Shown: in pieces, positions 49,566-59,348 of the stretch
How positions within the stretch are numbered: the first letter of the stretch is position 1
How the letters are laid out: each line of letters starts with the position of its first letter
NCBI GenBank assembly: GCA_949317995.1
Contig: OX439045.1
Location: 10,834,174-10,898,173, forward strand
Direction: 5' to 3'
DNA length: 64,000 nucleotides
From: Acholoe squamosa
Lineage: Eukaryota; Annelida; Polychaeta; Phyllodocida; Polynoidae
Notes under the pieces: generated by a model
Seen by the model: the letters and a program-made list of their open reading frames with translations, nothing else
The model's database searches: none
Told to the model about the DNA's origin: nothing
Program-made: the position numbers and the translations under genes

Positions 49566-50112
49566 TTTGGTGGGAAATATGAAAAATTTGGTGACGTGAC
49601 TCTATTTTTTTAAAAAAATTTGCCAAAAAAAATGGAGACCTCTGATTAGTTGGTTGGCTGTCCACACGTCATACCGTCAGTCAGCTGTATGAAGCAAGCA
49701 AGCAAGTAGTTGGTCGAAAAATCATAGAAGGTTTGCATATGACGAATTTGGAGGTATTCCAGCCCCTACTCTTGGAATTTTAGTTTCCCCCTCTATTTCT
49801 TTGGCTCAAAGTGTCAGGCTGGATGACATCTTCATGTTACATATGGGTTTTGATGGTCCCATATGCATATTTTGGGCTCCAGGGGGGTAAAATGTGCCCA
49901 AAATGACCAAAATTGTCTTGGCGAAATTGTGTCTGGGAGATTGACATTTGAGTTACAAACCATGTTGAGGGCTTAATTTCCTACAGAAACAGTCTTCATA
50001 GCTCCATGAAAATCTCAGGTCCAGACTATTTTGACCTGTAGATTAAGAAAACCACATTATTATTTATGTCAGATGTGTCCTTGCTATTGTAAAAGAAACA
50101 TACTTAACTTAC
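49566..50112. other. intron-like sequence, no gene seen
   Basis: AT-rich DNA between the transposon and the donor of the gag-like ORF. Read on the minus strand it would be the intron after GTAAGT (50107-50112). No acceptor or exon was identified. Confidence 0.35.
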
Positions 50113-50938
50113 GTGTGCAGTTCTCGAAAGCACACTGCTGCCCTGGGTTGAAGATGCGCCATGCAAATCCAATCCGCTGTCGCTCGGGCAGCGACACCCC
50201 CGACGAGTCTGAGGCATTCGTGATATTCTCGATCATCGAGACATACCAGTCAATGGCATGACTATCATCCGAATACCACTCCTCCTCGTCACTACCATCC
50301 TTTCCGACGAGACTAGGGAGTACCACTTGACCATTCTTGCGGTAGTCCTGAAGCTTGGTCAGTGGCCTGTCATCGACGTACTCAGTACGTCGCTTGGCAG
50401 TGATCGCTGACAGTCGCTTCCACTCGTCGACAGCCTTGGCTGTGTCTGGGGGTGAGGATACAGTGCTCTCCACGGCACCGGCATCGACCTCCGACGGCTC
50501 GGTTCCAGGTTCCGGGGGTGCAGTAGACTCGCTACTCCTTTCCCGGGCTGGAGCCTTCTTGGCTGCGGATTCCTTTTTTGCTACTTTCCTTCTTGGGCAC
50601 CTTAGGGATCTTGAAGTCTTTCAAGGTCCCCTTGGATGCCTTCGATTCAGTGGGCTTCTTGCCCTTAGAACCTGAAGGGGTAGCACTTTTCGATGGAGCA
50701 GGTGTCAACGGCTTGTCGACCTCCATCTCATCGGGGGAGGAGTCCCTCGAGGCGGCAGCAGCCGCGACTTTCAAGTCGCGCTTCTGCTGCTTAGATGCCT
50801 CCTTCGCCTTCCGGCGGAGCTCCTTCTCCCGCTCCTGGGACTCAGCCAAGGCTTTCTGTGCATCCTCGATCTGCTTCAGAAGAGCTGCACTTTTAGCCGA
50901 GGTAGACTCGAGCTCTTGCTCGGGTCTGGTCCTCTTGG

Positions 50939-50969
<31 letters not shown>

Positions 50970-51047
50970 CTTCTTCTTCTTCTTCTTCTGCGACTTGTGG
51001 CTCGCCGAAGAGCTGTACCCTGACTGCTCATCGGACGAGGACCCCAT
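50113..51047 (-). pseudogene. gag-like ORF or first exon: Lys-rich, coiled-coil protein with a frameshift
   Basis: ATG at 51045-51047 in an ideal context (GAACCATGG). The product starts MGSSSDEQSGY, then has a long poly-Lys run from an (AAG)n tract (50940-50990). A charged coiled coil (around LLKQIEDAQKALAESQER) and a Ser/Pro/Lys-rich region follow. The first frame stops at 50532, but another frame carries on from an A6 run (about 50575) to a consensus donor at 50107-50112 (CAC|GTAAGT). The second part ends in a compact, aromatic-rich stretch (AIDWYVSMIENI, IGFAWRIFNPGQQ). It lies behind an LTR-like promoter and a structured leader, which favours a retroelement gag. A host exon with an intron cannot be excluded. 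The A6 shift may be an indel or programmed. Confidence 0.45.
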
Positions 51048-51093
51048 GGTTCTTCCTGAACTGCTGGGTTCCACCAGGGAGAGAAGACTCCGG

Positions 51094-51406
51094 GTCTCGA
51101 ACCGTTCTCAGACGGGACGAGACGTCGAAGAGGATCTTCGAGGTGTTTCGATCCGCACTCTGGCGGGTCGAAGCCTCAAAGGTGCCTTCGATGTACCTCG
51201 AACTGCACTCAGGCGGCTCGAGGGACCGAAGACTGGAGCCTCGAGAGAACACGAACCTGCGCTCACGCAGGTCGTGTCCCTCAACACTAGGCAGGGGAGA
51301 CCTCCTACACTCAGGTAGGAAGTCCCCGGGCGGAGAGTACCAGCTGGAATAAGCTAGGCTTAGTCCAGCTTTATCTGCGTCCGACTCTCACGAGAAGGGC
51401 GCAGAT
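51094..51406 (-). other. Leader made of seven serial hairpins
   Basis: On the transcript (minus) strand there are seven stem-loops. Five lie 48-54 bp apart and have 6-nt loops at 51106-51111, 51157-51162, 51207-51212, 51261-51266 and 51309-51314. Their minus-strand loops are CUGAGA, CAGAGU, CUGAGU, GUGAGC and CUGAGU. Stems are CCGT/ACGG, CCGC/GCGG, CCGC/GCAG (one mismatch), CCTGC/GCAGG and CCTAC/GTAGG, several extended by an outer TCGA-rich stem (for example 51145-51174, 12 bp with two wobbles). Two more hairpins lie nearer the promoter: 51344-51368 and 51373-51406. Stems change but pairing is kept, which argues for RNA structure. Confidence 0.65.
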
Positions 51407-51430
51407 GTGACCTCCGTGGTGTGCGACGCG

Positions 51431-51504
51431 GCCTTTTATCCCTGTGGCGCACGCCTCTGATTGGAGGAAGGGCCTACGTGACCGAGGAGGGCGAACCCTA
51501 TTGG
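51431..51504 (-). promoter_or_regulatory. TATA/CCAAT promoter
   Basis: On the minus strand: CCAAT boxes at 51500-51504 and 51460-51464, then GATAAAAGGC (TATA-like) at 51431-51440, about 30 bp before the hairpin leader begins. A GGTCACGTAGGCCCT block between the CCAAT boxes matches GGTCACGTGGCCCT in the U3 of the Gypsy LTR at 59688-59702, so this is probably an LTR-derived promoter of a related family. Confidence 0.6.
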
Positions 51505-51817
51505 TCCACAGCGCATCACGCCATGACCAAATAAGGTAATGCTCAAAAAATAGAACGACTCACTCTCCCCTCACCGTCACGCTCTGGTTCTCCAGTCGCA
51601 ATGTTTGCATAGCCTATGCTGGGAACCCATCCTCACAGTCAAATAAAAATCAGAGGCCCCAAATTTCCATGTTTCCAGCGTCAGGTTGTCTCAAACTAAG
51701 AGGCAATCGCATGACTTCTCGTTGTGTAATTTTTTTATTCACTGTCGGCTTCACTTCCACAGACAGATTTACTCAAGAACGGCACCCGTTATTTTAAAGC
51801 CTCATTAAAAAAACAGG

Positions 51818-52360
51818 TTAGTAAAGCTGCTGCTTAGTATTGTGCGAATCATCGATTACTGAGTTTAATCTAGGACTTTTCCTGATTCTAACCTTTACTG
51901 TTGGAACGAGTGTTGAGCCTCGGGACGGGTTACTATCACCCCCTCCTAGCCCGCCGTCCTTTGATGTGGCTTGGCCGACCGGGCTATTAACCCGTTTCCG
52001 TCGGCGTCTGCCTCCCATCACTTGTGACAGTGTGGATGTAGGAGCCAGAGTGTTTGCTCTGGGTTTCCTTTCATCCTCGACACTCGCTGACCGTTCCTTT
52101 GATGAGCCTTGGCGCTTAAGCCTCGCTCGAGTCATAGGTCCGGACTGGAGTGACTGATCTTTGACTTCAATCGAAACGTTTCGATGTGAAGTTTGTTCAG
52201 TCGTTAGCACCTTCGAGGGGGGGTCGGGCTTCCGACATCCCTTCAAAGGCTGTTTAGATGCTTTCGACTTATCTCGACGAGCCGGTCGACCACGGCGCTG
52301 CTTTGATGGTTTACTGGCATCCAACACCTCCACCTCGCTCAGTTTTCGAGCCTTTTGCTG
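51818..52360 (-). pseudogene. Gypsy pol C-terminal tail with AT-hook-like and basic motifs
   Basis: In the same frame as integrase, beyond TGA 52361-52363, about 180 codons continue to the stop at 51818. The tail has a KQRRGRPARRDK segment with the RGRP core of an AT-hook, then TRARLKRQ, GGRRRRKRV and KVRIRKSPR patches, with Ser/Pro-rich spacers. Integrases of many Gypsy elements end in chromodomains that steer insertion. Here a DNA-minor-groove type of tail stands in that place. By analogy its role would be target choice; this is inference. It might instead be a separate small ORF, but the shared frame speaks for a single polyprotein. Confidence 0.6.
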
Positions 52361-54411
52361 TCATTTTCGATGACCCTGCATAGTTTGTTTTTTAGACTGA
52401 ACTTCCGGTCGCGACCTTTCGATCTCTATTTCGACCTGTCCAGAAACAGACTTAGCCCTTTTCGTAGCCTTACGAGAAGGTGAATCATCATCAAGTTGTG
52501 GTTGCAACAACTCGACAGTTTGTGATAGTTCTACGCCCAACCACCGGCGCACTCTATCAACATTGCTCTTTTGCAACCGCCCGCGGGATGATCGAAGTAA
52601 TAATGTCGACTCAGAGAGGACAGAATCCACTACGAACGGCCCATCCCAGTTGGGAGCAAGCTTCATAGCTGCCTGGGGGGTGTGGTACCTCACCACCTGT
52701 TCCCCAACTGAGTACCTTCTCTGCTTTAGCCCATAGTCATACCCGACTTTCTGGCGTTCCGCAGATTTACCTAGATTTTCTCTTACCATGCTGTAACTTT
52801 CTCTCAATCGGTCACGAAGCTGTTCCACGAAAGTGACGGAACAAGGGACTTCGAGTGGGTTCTCGATTGAGCCGAAAATCACATCCGCTGGCATGAGAAT
52901 TTCTTCCCTGAAGACCATCATATTTGGACTGCATCCAGTAGAACTGTGTTCAGAGCTGTTATATGCGGACACCACATACTTCGCCTGTTCATCCCAGTGG
53001 TCCATATGTTTGTCTACCAACATAGTCAGACTCTGAATCAATGTTCTATTGAACCTTTCTACCTCACCATCGCTCTGTGGCCTGTACGGATTGGTTCTCT
53101 GTTTTACAATCGTCAAATATTCACACATCTCAGAGAAGAGTCGAGACTCGAATTCTCGACCTTGGTCGGAATGCAGAAGCAACGGGACTCCAAAGGTCAA
53201 AACCCATTCGTCCACGAAGGCTTCTGCACAGGTCTCTGCTGTGTGATTTGGTAGGGGAATAGCGCGTACATACTTGGTGAAGTAATCCTGGATTACTAAC
53301 ATGCAAGTATTCTTGTTTGGCGTGGGTGCAAATCCCGAGATGATATCCATAGCTATCCTCCCGAATCTCACCCCGAACAACTCTTGGTGCAAAGGAGACT
53401 TACCCATGCCCTCGCCGGGCTTTACCAGGCAACAGGTAGGACAATGTCGAACCCAACGACCTATGTCCTTTCCCATTCCAGGCCAGTAATATCTCCTTTT
53501 CACTTTTTCGAGCGTTCGTTTACGACCAAAATGTGCCGCTGTTCGGTGTCCATGGCAAAAGGAGAGTACCTCGCCCCTCAGTTGGCGTGGTACAACTACT
53601 TGAATCGTGCGTCTAGCTCGACCCGCCTCGACTTTCCAACGACACAACAAGCCTTCACGGAAAGTTAATAGAGGCCATTGCCCTACTAATTTCCGTACCT
53701 CGGCGCTCTCGATTGATACATCAGGCCTAGTGGGTTTAGCCCCCTTAACTAGCCATTCAGCAACTCGTTTGATGTCGGCGTCCGCTTTCTGAGCATCAAT
53801 GAGTTCATCGAGAGACCAAAATGCAACACCCACCCGGCTGTCTACTAAACTACTTACAGCTGCCAAAACAGCATTATGACTGCCGCAGTCTGTGCAATCC
53901 GACCTCTGGCATAGCCGCACAGGGACGTTTAGATGCTTGGCCCCACTTCGATGTTCGATCTTAGAGTTTTCGAGACCGAACTCCGAAAGGTGGGCCAGCC
54001 ACCTACCCATCATCCCTTCAGCTTCTTTGAAATTCAGGAGCCATTTCAAAGACGAATGATCGGTACAGATAGTGAAGTTACCACCATAGAGGTAGTGCCT
54101 AAACTTCCTGGTGTACACGACAACCGCCAGCAGTTCCCTTTTGGTGGTGCAGTAGTTCCGTTGTGTTTTACTTAGAGTGTTGCTAGCAAACGAGATCGGG
54201 ACCTCTGCTCCATCCTGCTCTTGGGATAGAACAGCCCCGATCGCGGTATTACTAGCGTCAGTGTCCAAGATAAAACGACCGTCGGGTGTGGGGAATCAAA
54301 GTACAGGTGTCTCCTTGAAACTTCGTTTTAACTCGACAAAGGCATGTTCGGCTCTTTCCGTCCACGCGAATGCCTCGTAACGACCTCTACTACCTTTAGG
54401 TTTTTGGATCA
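52361..54411 (-). pseudogene. Gypsy RNase H and integrase
   Basis: RNase H shows the DTDAS block (just left of TGA 54296-54298), the KREL glutamate and the CTDHSSLKW block. Integrase follows with an HHCC zinc site (H239, H246, C276, C279, counted from the DTDAS region start at 54268) and a DDE triad at D308 (AMDI), D368 (HSDQG) and E402 (GEVERFN). An SH3-like NWDGPF block follows. Breaks: this part is one base out of frame with RT (junction near 54415), TGA lies at 54296-54298, and TGA 52361-52363 ends it. The connection after RNase H (HLNVPVRLCQRSDC) departs from the usual ADALSR pattern. Catalytic residues look intact. Confidence 0.9.
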
Positions 54412-55398
54412 CTAAGTCCTGTAAAGTTCCGCGAACCCCGGGATGAACTCTCGGTAGTAGGAACAAAAACCAATGAAGGATCGGATTTCCTTCACTGTAG
54501 TGGGCCTAGCCCAAGTCATTACATCGCTAATTTTCCCCGGGTTGGCTTCTATACCCTGTTCAGACACGATTCGGCCCAGGTACTCGACTGAAGTCCTAAA
54601 AAGTTGACACTTTTTAGGTTTCAACTTCAGCCCCCATGCTCGAATCCTGTTGAAAACTTCTGCCAGATTCGCCATTGCTTCATCCGTCGTTTTGCCGAAG
54701 ACGATGATATCATCGAGGTAAACCAGGCAACTTTTACCCAGCAAACCTCTCAACATCTCCTCCATCATTCGCTCGAATGTGGCGGGGGCGTTGCACAACC
54801 CAAACGCCATTCGATCGAACTCATAGAGCCCCCTCTGGTAGGAAAATGCGGTTTTCTCGACCTCGTCGGGATTCATCCCGATCTGCCAATATCCAGATTG
54901 GAGATCGAGACAACTAAACCACTTGTTTCCTCCTAGGGCATCCAAGGATTCGTCGATGCGTGGGAGGGGGTAGGCATTTTTCTTAGTCACTCCATTCAGA
55001 CATCGATAATCGACGCAGAATCTCATGGTCCCATCCTTCTTCGTCACCATCTGGACGGGACTGGACCAGGGACTAGTACTTGGCCTAACCACCCCCGTAT
55101 CCAACATCTCCTTAAGTTGTTCATCCGCCGCAGCTTTCTTGCTGAGCGGAATCCTTCTATAAGGGACTCGGATAGGTTGTGCGTCACCCGTGTCGATGTT
55201 ATGCAGACATCGATTGGTGCGCCCTAACGGTTCATCTGGGGATTTAAAGACATCCACATGCTTACGTAGTAAGGCGGACAGCTTCAGTCTTTCTTCTGGC
55301 TGGGTCAGGTGGGTGTCGCCGTACATGTCTAACAGCCAGGTAGGGAGCTCCCCCGTGTGGGTGCTCGCGATTTCTGCCGTCTCGATGTCTGTAGCTTC
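54412..55398 (-). pseudogene. Gypsy reverse transcriptase
   Basis: In frame with the protease, beyond TGA 55399-55401. Blocks in order: STSPWSSPVQMVTKKDG, FCVDYRCLN, FSCLDLQSGYWQI, AFGLCNAPATFERMM, catalytic YLDDIIVF (YLDD at 54709-54720) and GHI-like YLGRIVSEQGI, then SFIGFCSYYREFI in the connection. Length is normal. It stops at TAG 54412-54414, which is read only because one base has been lost just upstream; the frame of RNase H resumes immediately. Confidence 0.92.
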
Positions 55399-56522
55399 TC
55401 ACTCGAGACGCATCATCACGGATCCTACCTTCGGTGAAGAGAATTCACCGTTTCTGTCAGCGTACTGTATAGTACCGACCACCTGGCCCTTCTCCAGGAC
55501 AATGTCTCGATTCAGTGGATTACAGACGGGAAACACTGTTCGACAGACATTGCTGACAAGGGCAGCCTCACCAACCAACCCAAAACTTCTCAGAGTTTTC
55601 AGGTTGGGTTCGACTATGCCCTGTCGGTCTCTTTCCAGACCTTCGGATTTTACCAAGACGTCGCACCGATGTCTGGCAGGTATCCTAGTGGTCTGTGCTA
55701 CTGAGGCTATCGATGACACTCTCTTCAGTTTACACTGATGGTGCTCTTCTACCGGCTCGGTCATGACCAATTGACCCGTCCTTGGGTTCAGGATCATACC
55801 GTATAATGCCGCGAAGTCAAGCCCCAGAATGCCATCGTCAGCCACATCGGCCACTATTGGGCAAAACACATAGTGGGTCGATGCGACCTTAAGAGGTAGA
55901 ACCAATCGACCATAAGTCCGCATTTCGGCTCCAGACGCAGTGCACGCCGTTATTCCCTCGTAGAGATTATCTGATGGCACTACTAACGTTTTCGCGAGTT
56001 CCCGAGAGACAATGGTGTGGCTGGCACCAGTATCTATCAGGAAGTCTAGAGAACGCCCTCGAATCTCTGCAGACAGGTACCATCGTTTCCCCGACAAGGG
56101 GGCGGTTCCTGCTAGCATTCTCAACCCTACGTCAGTACTCAGATCGATCCCTCTCTTCTTCAGAAAAGAGAGACAGGGATCATCTGAGGGAAGCTCTGTT
56201 GCGCAGACTCTGGCCAGCTGCCGCATCAGGGCTTCTCTCCCGGCGTCGACTTTCACTTTCGATCCAGTCGAAACCTCCACCTCGGAGTTCGGGCTGCCAG
56301 AGCCCTGTTCCTTGGCCATTGAGGCTTTTTCTACATTGACATCTTCGGAACCCGACCGGTGATCAACCGGTGCCGCTGTGGTAAAGGGCTGGGACGGCCC
56401 TACCGGGACCTTACCTAGTTCCCTCGAATCTACTGTCGTCTGATCAGGAGTGCCAGAGGTGCTGATACCTTGGCTTTTCGATGGTCGGGCAGCTCGATTG
56501 CCACGTCGAGCCGCCCGCCTCA
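55399..56522 (-). pseudogene. Gypsy pol N-terminus with retropepsin-like protease
   Basis: The frame entered by -1 shifting at 56523-56529 is open through a Ser/Pro-rich linker to an aspartic protease: FLIDTGASHTIV (catalytic DTG near 56026-56034), then GILGLDFA as the second conserved block. About 150 residues of uncertain function follow before TGA 55399-55401 interrupts the otherwise continuous frame into RT. The enzyme would cut the Gag-Pol polyprotein as a dimer. Confidence 0.85.
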
Positions 56523-59288
56523 GTTTTCCGTCGCGTCAGGTGGTAGTCCTTTAATCGGCTCAGGGCAAGTTCGTGCGAAATGCCCCTGCTTCTTGCAGTT
56601 CCAACACTTGGCGTCAGACGGAGGGGTACTTGGCTTCTCCGAGCTAGTAACAGGGACATCCCCTCCCTCGATAACCCTGAGTAAATTCTTCAATTGACTC
56701 AGCGAGAAGGTCTGTTCCTGTACCTCGGGTTTGGAGGCCTTGTTTGGTGTTTTCGATTTACCAGCGGGTTTCTGACTTTTCTTAGTCTTACTCCCCGCCC
56801 CGGGCTTCGAGTATGAGGACACCTCCCCCTGTCTCTCCTCGACCAAAGCGGAGTCGGCCAACGCCGACAATGCATTTGTCGAGGTAGGGTTCACCAACTT
56901 CGGCAGGAGTTGTCGTTTCCGCAACAACTCATCTGCCAAGTCCATGAGATCCTTGAGGGACATGTAAGTGCGCCATTCTCGAAGAACATCTTGTTGTAAA
57001 TCAACGTCATACAATCCTCCTATGAATAACTGGTTGACTTTGGTTATGAGCCATTCAACCGAGAAGTCCACACCTGGATAGGCATCGCCGGCAAGACGTC
57101 TCAAAGCAAAGCCATAGGCTCTAATGCTTTCGTTCTTGCCTTGGCGTCTCTTCTCCATTGTGACAATGGGATCTTGGAGGCTAGAAGTCATGGCTTCCGT
57201 TACCATGTCGACCAGACCATCCAAAGTCCCATCTCCATGCTCCTCCCATAGCCACACAGTATCAGCCGCGGGGCCATTTTGGAGTAACATGAGGAGTTGA
57301 GCTAATGCCATACTCGAGGTCCACACATTTACTCGACGGACGTGATTGAATCCGTGGTACCAACAGAGCCAATCATCCTTCCATGTAAATGGAGGGCACT
57401 CGACTGACCTAGTTCGGGCCGGTTCATGCCCGATAGAGGTATTTTCAAACATTCTGCTTGATCTCCTGACATTATCAAGAGCGAATGTTGTACCTCTTCT
57501 AGGTATTTGATGGTGCATCCCCATGTTTCTCATAGTCGTGTCTGCACGACTATGATTCATCCCCCAAGGGTTACCGGAATCGGCCTCACTCAAATGTGAA
57601 GCCTTGAACCTGATATCCCTATATTTGGGTGGATCAACATGTTGTTGGGTCGTGGTAGGGGTCGAGAACTGCCTGATCACTCCACTTAGACCATCGGTGC
57701 GCGGCATCGAAGGAACTGGTTGATTTCAACGTGACCTCGAATCCACTTTCGAGATGTCGTCGATTGCCCCCACCATTCTATCTATCTCAGCCTGCTGTTT
57801 TGAACGTTCCGCCTGTCTTAATTCCGACACTAGGAATTCCAGGCGGGCATGTTCGGGCTTCGAGAGATCTCGTTGCTCGCCGAGGGCAAAGAGCTGCTTG
57901 ACCTCCTTCATGGCACGATCAAGCCACTCTCTGTAGTCAGGGTTTTCGACTAGGTCCTCTTGAGTGGCAACTCTAGTAGTGCTGCATTCACTACTTTGTT
58001 GCTTCTCTCGAAGTCTAGCAGCACGCAATTTTGATTCCGTCTGCTCCTTCAGACGTTCCTCGAGTGCGAGTTCATCACGAACTTCTTTATTCACCCTGGC
58101 TTCATCAGCCTTCCTGCGAGACGATATCTCCCGTCAGAGATTATCGATTTCTCCACGCATGGCTCCCAGAGTATCCGAATCCTTCTGATCCTTCAGTGAT
58201 TGGGCTACTAGGGATTCAGATTTCAAGGAATTAAGCTCGGCCTCGTGCCTCGCTTTTTGTTCCATTAGAATCTGATATTCCGCCAATTTGTTTGCGTGTT
58301 CGATACGTTCCTCACAGCGACGACGCATTTCTGCCTCGTCCCTGGCTCGAGCATCCTTGTCAGCTTGCATCTGACAGAGTAACGACTCCCGTTCCTGACG
58401 TAGCTGTTCGACCTGCTTTTCATAAGCTGTTAGGTGCTCAGCTACTTCTTCAGTATGCTCGGCTGATTGTTGGTTCAACTCATGCCGCAACTCTTGCAGT
58501 TGTTCCTCCAACATAGTCTTTTCTACTTCTTGTAGTTTCAACTTATGTTTAAGGGACGTCTGCTCGTGCTGGGCATCCCGAAAATCGTTTCGAGCTCTCT
58601 CGACACATTCTCGGCGGCTAGTAGCAAGGCGGTTGATCTTTGCTTTTAGTGATTGACAATCCTTTGCTGTCAATCGACTACGCTCGATCTCCGACTTCGT
58701 TGCAAGCAAGGACTCTTTTTCGCTAGAGAGCTGCTTGACCTTCTCTTGAAGATCAGCAAGTTCTCTATTCGCGATCTGAGTCTTGTTCGAAGCCTCTAGC
58801 GCTTGCTGCCTTAGCTGTTCCAATTTCAGCCCTATTTCTGTACTCTTCTCCTGAGCTTTTGTGGTGTTACTCGCGAGAGCATCCAACTGCTGACGACCCT
58901 GGCGCAGTTGGCGTTGCTGCTCTTGCAGCAACTCCTCGTTGAGTCCCCTGCCACTGTCCATACTTCCTTGTATCGACACGGGCGAGGGACCCTCGAAGGA
59001 CCAATTGCCAAGGCCCATTGGAGTTCCCACGGGCGAGGCTGATTTTTCTACATAGGACAAACTCTGTGTCCTCAAGAAATTCTCAGCCGCCGGAGAGAGT
59101 TGAGTCGATACTCGCCAATTGAGTAATCGGCTCCTTTGATACAGGCCCAACGGGTCAGACGATGGACCTATTATCAGAGAGTGGCTCAAACCACCACCGA
59201 TTAGTGGATCGTTCCTATCCACTAACGGGCCTGTAGTCACTTGACGTTGGTGATTGGGGTCATCACCTTCATCCAAGTGACCCTGCAT
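56520..59288 (-). pseudogene. Gypsy gag: long coiled coil, capsid-like region, zinc knuckle
   Basis: Starts at ATG 59286-59288, 60 nt after the LTR. One frame runs to TGA 56520-56522, broken by TGA at 58134-58136 and 57726-57728. The first ~520 codons are mostly coiled coil rich in Gln, Glu, Leu and Arg (for example LLEEQLQELRHELNQQ-like heptads). A capsid-like helical part follows (WKDDWLCWYHGF, PAADTVWLWEE). Near the C-terminus is a Cys knuckle, CWNCKKQGHFARTC (CX2CX4HX4C), which binds nucleic acid. The total of about 920 codons is longer than most Gypsy gags because of the coiled coil. Confidence 0.85.
56523..56529 (-). promoter_or_regulatory. probable -1 ribosomal frameshift site
   Basis: GGAAAAC lies directly before the gag stop (read G GAA AAC TGA). 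A -1 slip gives GGA AAA and enters the pol frame, which is open from here. The A-site half (AAAAAC type) is canonical; the P-site half is imperfect. A GC-rich stretch follows and could pair. Confidence 0.5.
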
Positions 59289-59334
59289 GTCGAACTTAAG
59301 CTCGCAGTACCTATGCGGACTAAAGTTATCAACT

Positions 59335-59347
59335 GGTCATGGCACCA
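59335..59347 (-). other. primer binding site
   Basis: TGGTGCCATGACC on the minus strand, one base inside the LTR. It starts with TGG as expected for pairing to a tRNA CCA end. The tRNA was not identified. Confidence 0.5.
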
Positions 59348-59348
59348 G

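Noticed and set aside
51028-51252. 74-aa minus-strand frame and 246-aa plus-strand frame over the hairpin leader and poly-Lys region
   Set aside because: They overlap the structured leader or are antisense to the coiled-coil ORF (poly-Phe from the AAG repeat), without their own context.
54412-54414. TAG as a sixth premature stop in pol
   Set aside because: It is read only after a one-base loss; the RNase H frame passes through this point without it. The lesion is a frameshift and not a stop mutation.
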